From MAG-120531 sp002378585 (GTDB taxonomy: Bacteria > Bacteroidota > Bacteroidia > Flavobacteriales > Flavobacteriaceae): a DNA stretch of 9,146 nt. The DNA lies in the NCBI GenBank assembly GCA_937890575.1, contig CALADZ010000165.1, positions 1 through 9,146 of the forward strand. Reading direction: 5' to 3'. The position numbers and the translations under genes were made by a program. Each line of letters opens with the position of its first letter. Within the stretch, counting starts at the first letter, position 1. The notes beneath the pieces are model-generated. The model was given only the letters and a program-made list of their open reading frames with translations. It ran no database searches and had not been told where the DNA came from. Shown here one piece after another: positions 8,105-9,146 of this stretch.

Positions 8105-9019
8105 ATGAAAAAGATACTTTTTATTATAAATTTGTTGGGAATTAGTTTGTTGAGCGTGAAAGCTCAACAACTCCCGCAATACAGCCAATACATATTAAAT
8201 AGATATGTGATCAATCCTGCAAGTGCAGGTTCGAATAACTATTTTTCCGGGCAAACAAATTATCGATCTCAATGGGAAGGGATAAAAGATGCTCCGAGAA
8301 CATATATACTCAGTGCAAACGGTCCCATCTCTAAACAAAATATGGGAATTGGAGGGTACATGTTTACCGATATTACCGGACCAACAAGAAGAAGCGGGTT
8401 TAGTATGTCTTATTCTTACCATATCAAGTTAACCCCCGATATCAAATTATCGCTTTCTGTTAATGCTGGTATTCTCCAATATGGCGTTGATGGTTCTGAA
8501 ATCACGTTTGACCGGCCAGATAATATTGGGAGTAGCTTCATTGAAAATAATTTAGTGCCTGATGCTGGCTTTAGTTTTTATTTGTACCATAAAGATTTCT
8601 TCTTTGGTGGTTCAGCGCCGCAGTTAATTAGAAATGAAATAACCTTTGAAGAAAGTGTTGGAGTACAGCAAGGAAGATTAGAAAATCACTTTTTCCTAAT
8701 GGGAGGCTACAGAGCTGAGATCGCTGAAAAATTTGAATTGGAACCTTCCTTTTTATTAAAATACATTAATCCTGTTCCACTGCAATATGAAGTAACCCTT
8801 AGGGGGCTTTACGACAAAAACTATTGGTTGGGACTTTCGTACAGACAAGATGCTGCTTTAACACTCTTGATTGGTTTAACCTTACAAGAAAGTTTGAGTC
8901 TAGGTTATTCCTACGATTTTATTCAATCTAACATTGCAAACTATAGCACAGGCTCACATGAAATTATGCTTTCTGTGAAATTTAACAAAGGACAAGATAG
9001 AAATACAGAAACAAAATAA
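8105..9019 (+). CDS. PorP/SprF family type IX secretion outer-membrane protein
   Basis: This is a complete 304-residue protein, a normal length for the PorP/SprF family. Residues 1-20 form a signal peptide (MKK, then a hydrophobic core, then VKA), with probable cleavage before QQ at 21-22. The mature start carries the family hallmark YSQYILNRYVINPASAG (26-42), followed by YRSQWEGIKDAP (53-64) and the glycine-rich GIGGYMFTD (81-89). The rest alternates short amphipathic strands, as in an outer-membrane beta-barrel, and the last strand is HEIMLSVKF (285-293) with a short charged tail. There is no cysteine. Known of the family: SprF is needed for secretion of SprB, which has a type B C-terminal domain. 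Its ATG lies one base after the adhesin stop, so it is probably the adhesin's dedicated export partner and translationally coupled to it. The only Shine-Dalgarno-like bases are AGG at 8098-8100, four bases before the ATG; this phylum rarely depends on that signal. It is probably a paralogue among several, so no symbol is given. Confidence 0.93.
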   Translation: MKKILFIINLLGISLLSVKAQQLPQYSQYILNRYVINPASAGSNNYFSGQTNYRSQWEGIKDAPRTYILSANGPISKQNMGIGGYMFTDITGPTRRSGFSMSYSYHIKLTPDIKLSLSVNAGILQYGVDGSEITFDRPDNIGSSFIENNLVPDAGFSFYLYHKDFFFGGSAPQLIRNEITFEESVGVQQGRLENHFFLMGGYRAEIAEKFELEPSFLLKYINPVPLQYEVTLRGLYDKNYWLGLSYRQDAALTLLIGLTLQESLSLGYSYDFIQSNIANYSTGSHEIMLSVKFNKGQDRNTETK

Positions 9020-9022
9020 ATT

Positions 9023-9146
9023 ATGGCTTCGTTTAAAGAAATTATTAATTCAAAAACTCCCGTTTTAGTAGATTTTTTTGCAGAGTGGTGTGGACCTTGT
9101 AAGATGATGCCACCAATTTTAAAAGAAATAAAGTCGAGTTTAAAGG
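9023..9146 (+). CDS. Thioredoxin (3'-partial)
   Basis: The first 41 codons are visible before the window ends. PVLVDFFAEWCGPCKMMPP (13-31) is the classic thioredoxin strand and active site, with the redox pair Cys23 and Cys26 in WCGPC, the buried Asp17 (LVDFFA), and Pro30 in the following helix. There is no signal peptide or membrane segment, so it should be the cytoplasmic thiol-disulfide reductase that serves ribonucleotide reductase, peroxiredoxins and similar clients. The ATG follows the SprF-like stop by three bases (ATT), and the upstream AT-rich TAAATT fits start contexts of this phylum. No terminator or promoter can fit in the gap, so it is probably co-transcribed. It could be the housekeeping trxA or a paralogue; the missing C-terminal part (with the cis-Pro loop) would be needed to confirm a single-domain form. 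Confidence 0.92.
   Translation, partial: MASFKEIINSKTPVLVDFFAEWCGPCKMMPPILKEIKSSLK

Noticed and set aside
8195..8422. Minus-strand open frame opposite the SprF-like gene
   Set aside because: It covers the conserved N-terminal region of the SprF-like protein and has no recognisable features.
8090..9025. Promoters or terminators between the three genes
   Set aside because: The gaps are 1 and 3 nt, with no room for a hairpin terminator. I found no convincing Bacteroidota promoter (TTTG / TAnnTTTG) placed to drive the downstream genes.

Overview
The window comes from a member of the Bacteroidota, most probably a flavobacterium- or cytophaga-like organism. The base composition is AT-rich, and a giant repeat adhesin with a type B type-IX-secretion (T9SS) sorting domain is followed at once by a PorP/SprF-family outer-membrane protein. 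That pairing is characteristic of this phylum, and the best-known case is the gliding-motility pair SprB/SprF of Flavobacterium johnsoniae. Nothing here fixes the genus. All genes lie on the + strand, and coding sequence fills nearly the whole window; the only non-coding bases are gaps of 1 and 3 nt.

Bases 1-8103 are the 3' part of one enormous gene that is already open at base 1, with 2,700 residues visible. Residue numbers below count base 1 as the start of residue 1. The visible protein has about 31 tandem SprB-like repeats of 73-86 residues (bases 19-7356), two divergent PKD/Ig-like modules (7357-7836) and a C-terminal T9SS type B domain (7837-8100). Bases 8105-9019 encode a complete 304-residue PorP/SprF-like protein with a signal peptide. 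Bases 9023-9146 are the first 41 codons of a cytoplasmic thioredoxin with the WCGPC active site.

Functional reading: the adhesin crosses the inner membrane, passes through the T9SS by means of its C-terminal domain with the neighbouring SprF-like protein as probable dedicated partner, and is displayed on the surface. Intergenic distances of 1 and 3 nt point to one transcript for all three genes; whether thioredoxin has a functional link or is only co-transcribed cannot be told.

The most interesting structure is inside the adhesin. All 31 SprB-like repeats carry a conserved pair of cysteines. Six of them carry two further cysteines that always occur together, which suggests a second disulfide. 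Repeats 2-15 largely alternate between two sequence types, which suggests a two-repeat unit of expansion. I see no wholly new system: the architecture is a known one, and the unusual points are fine structure within it.
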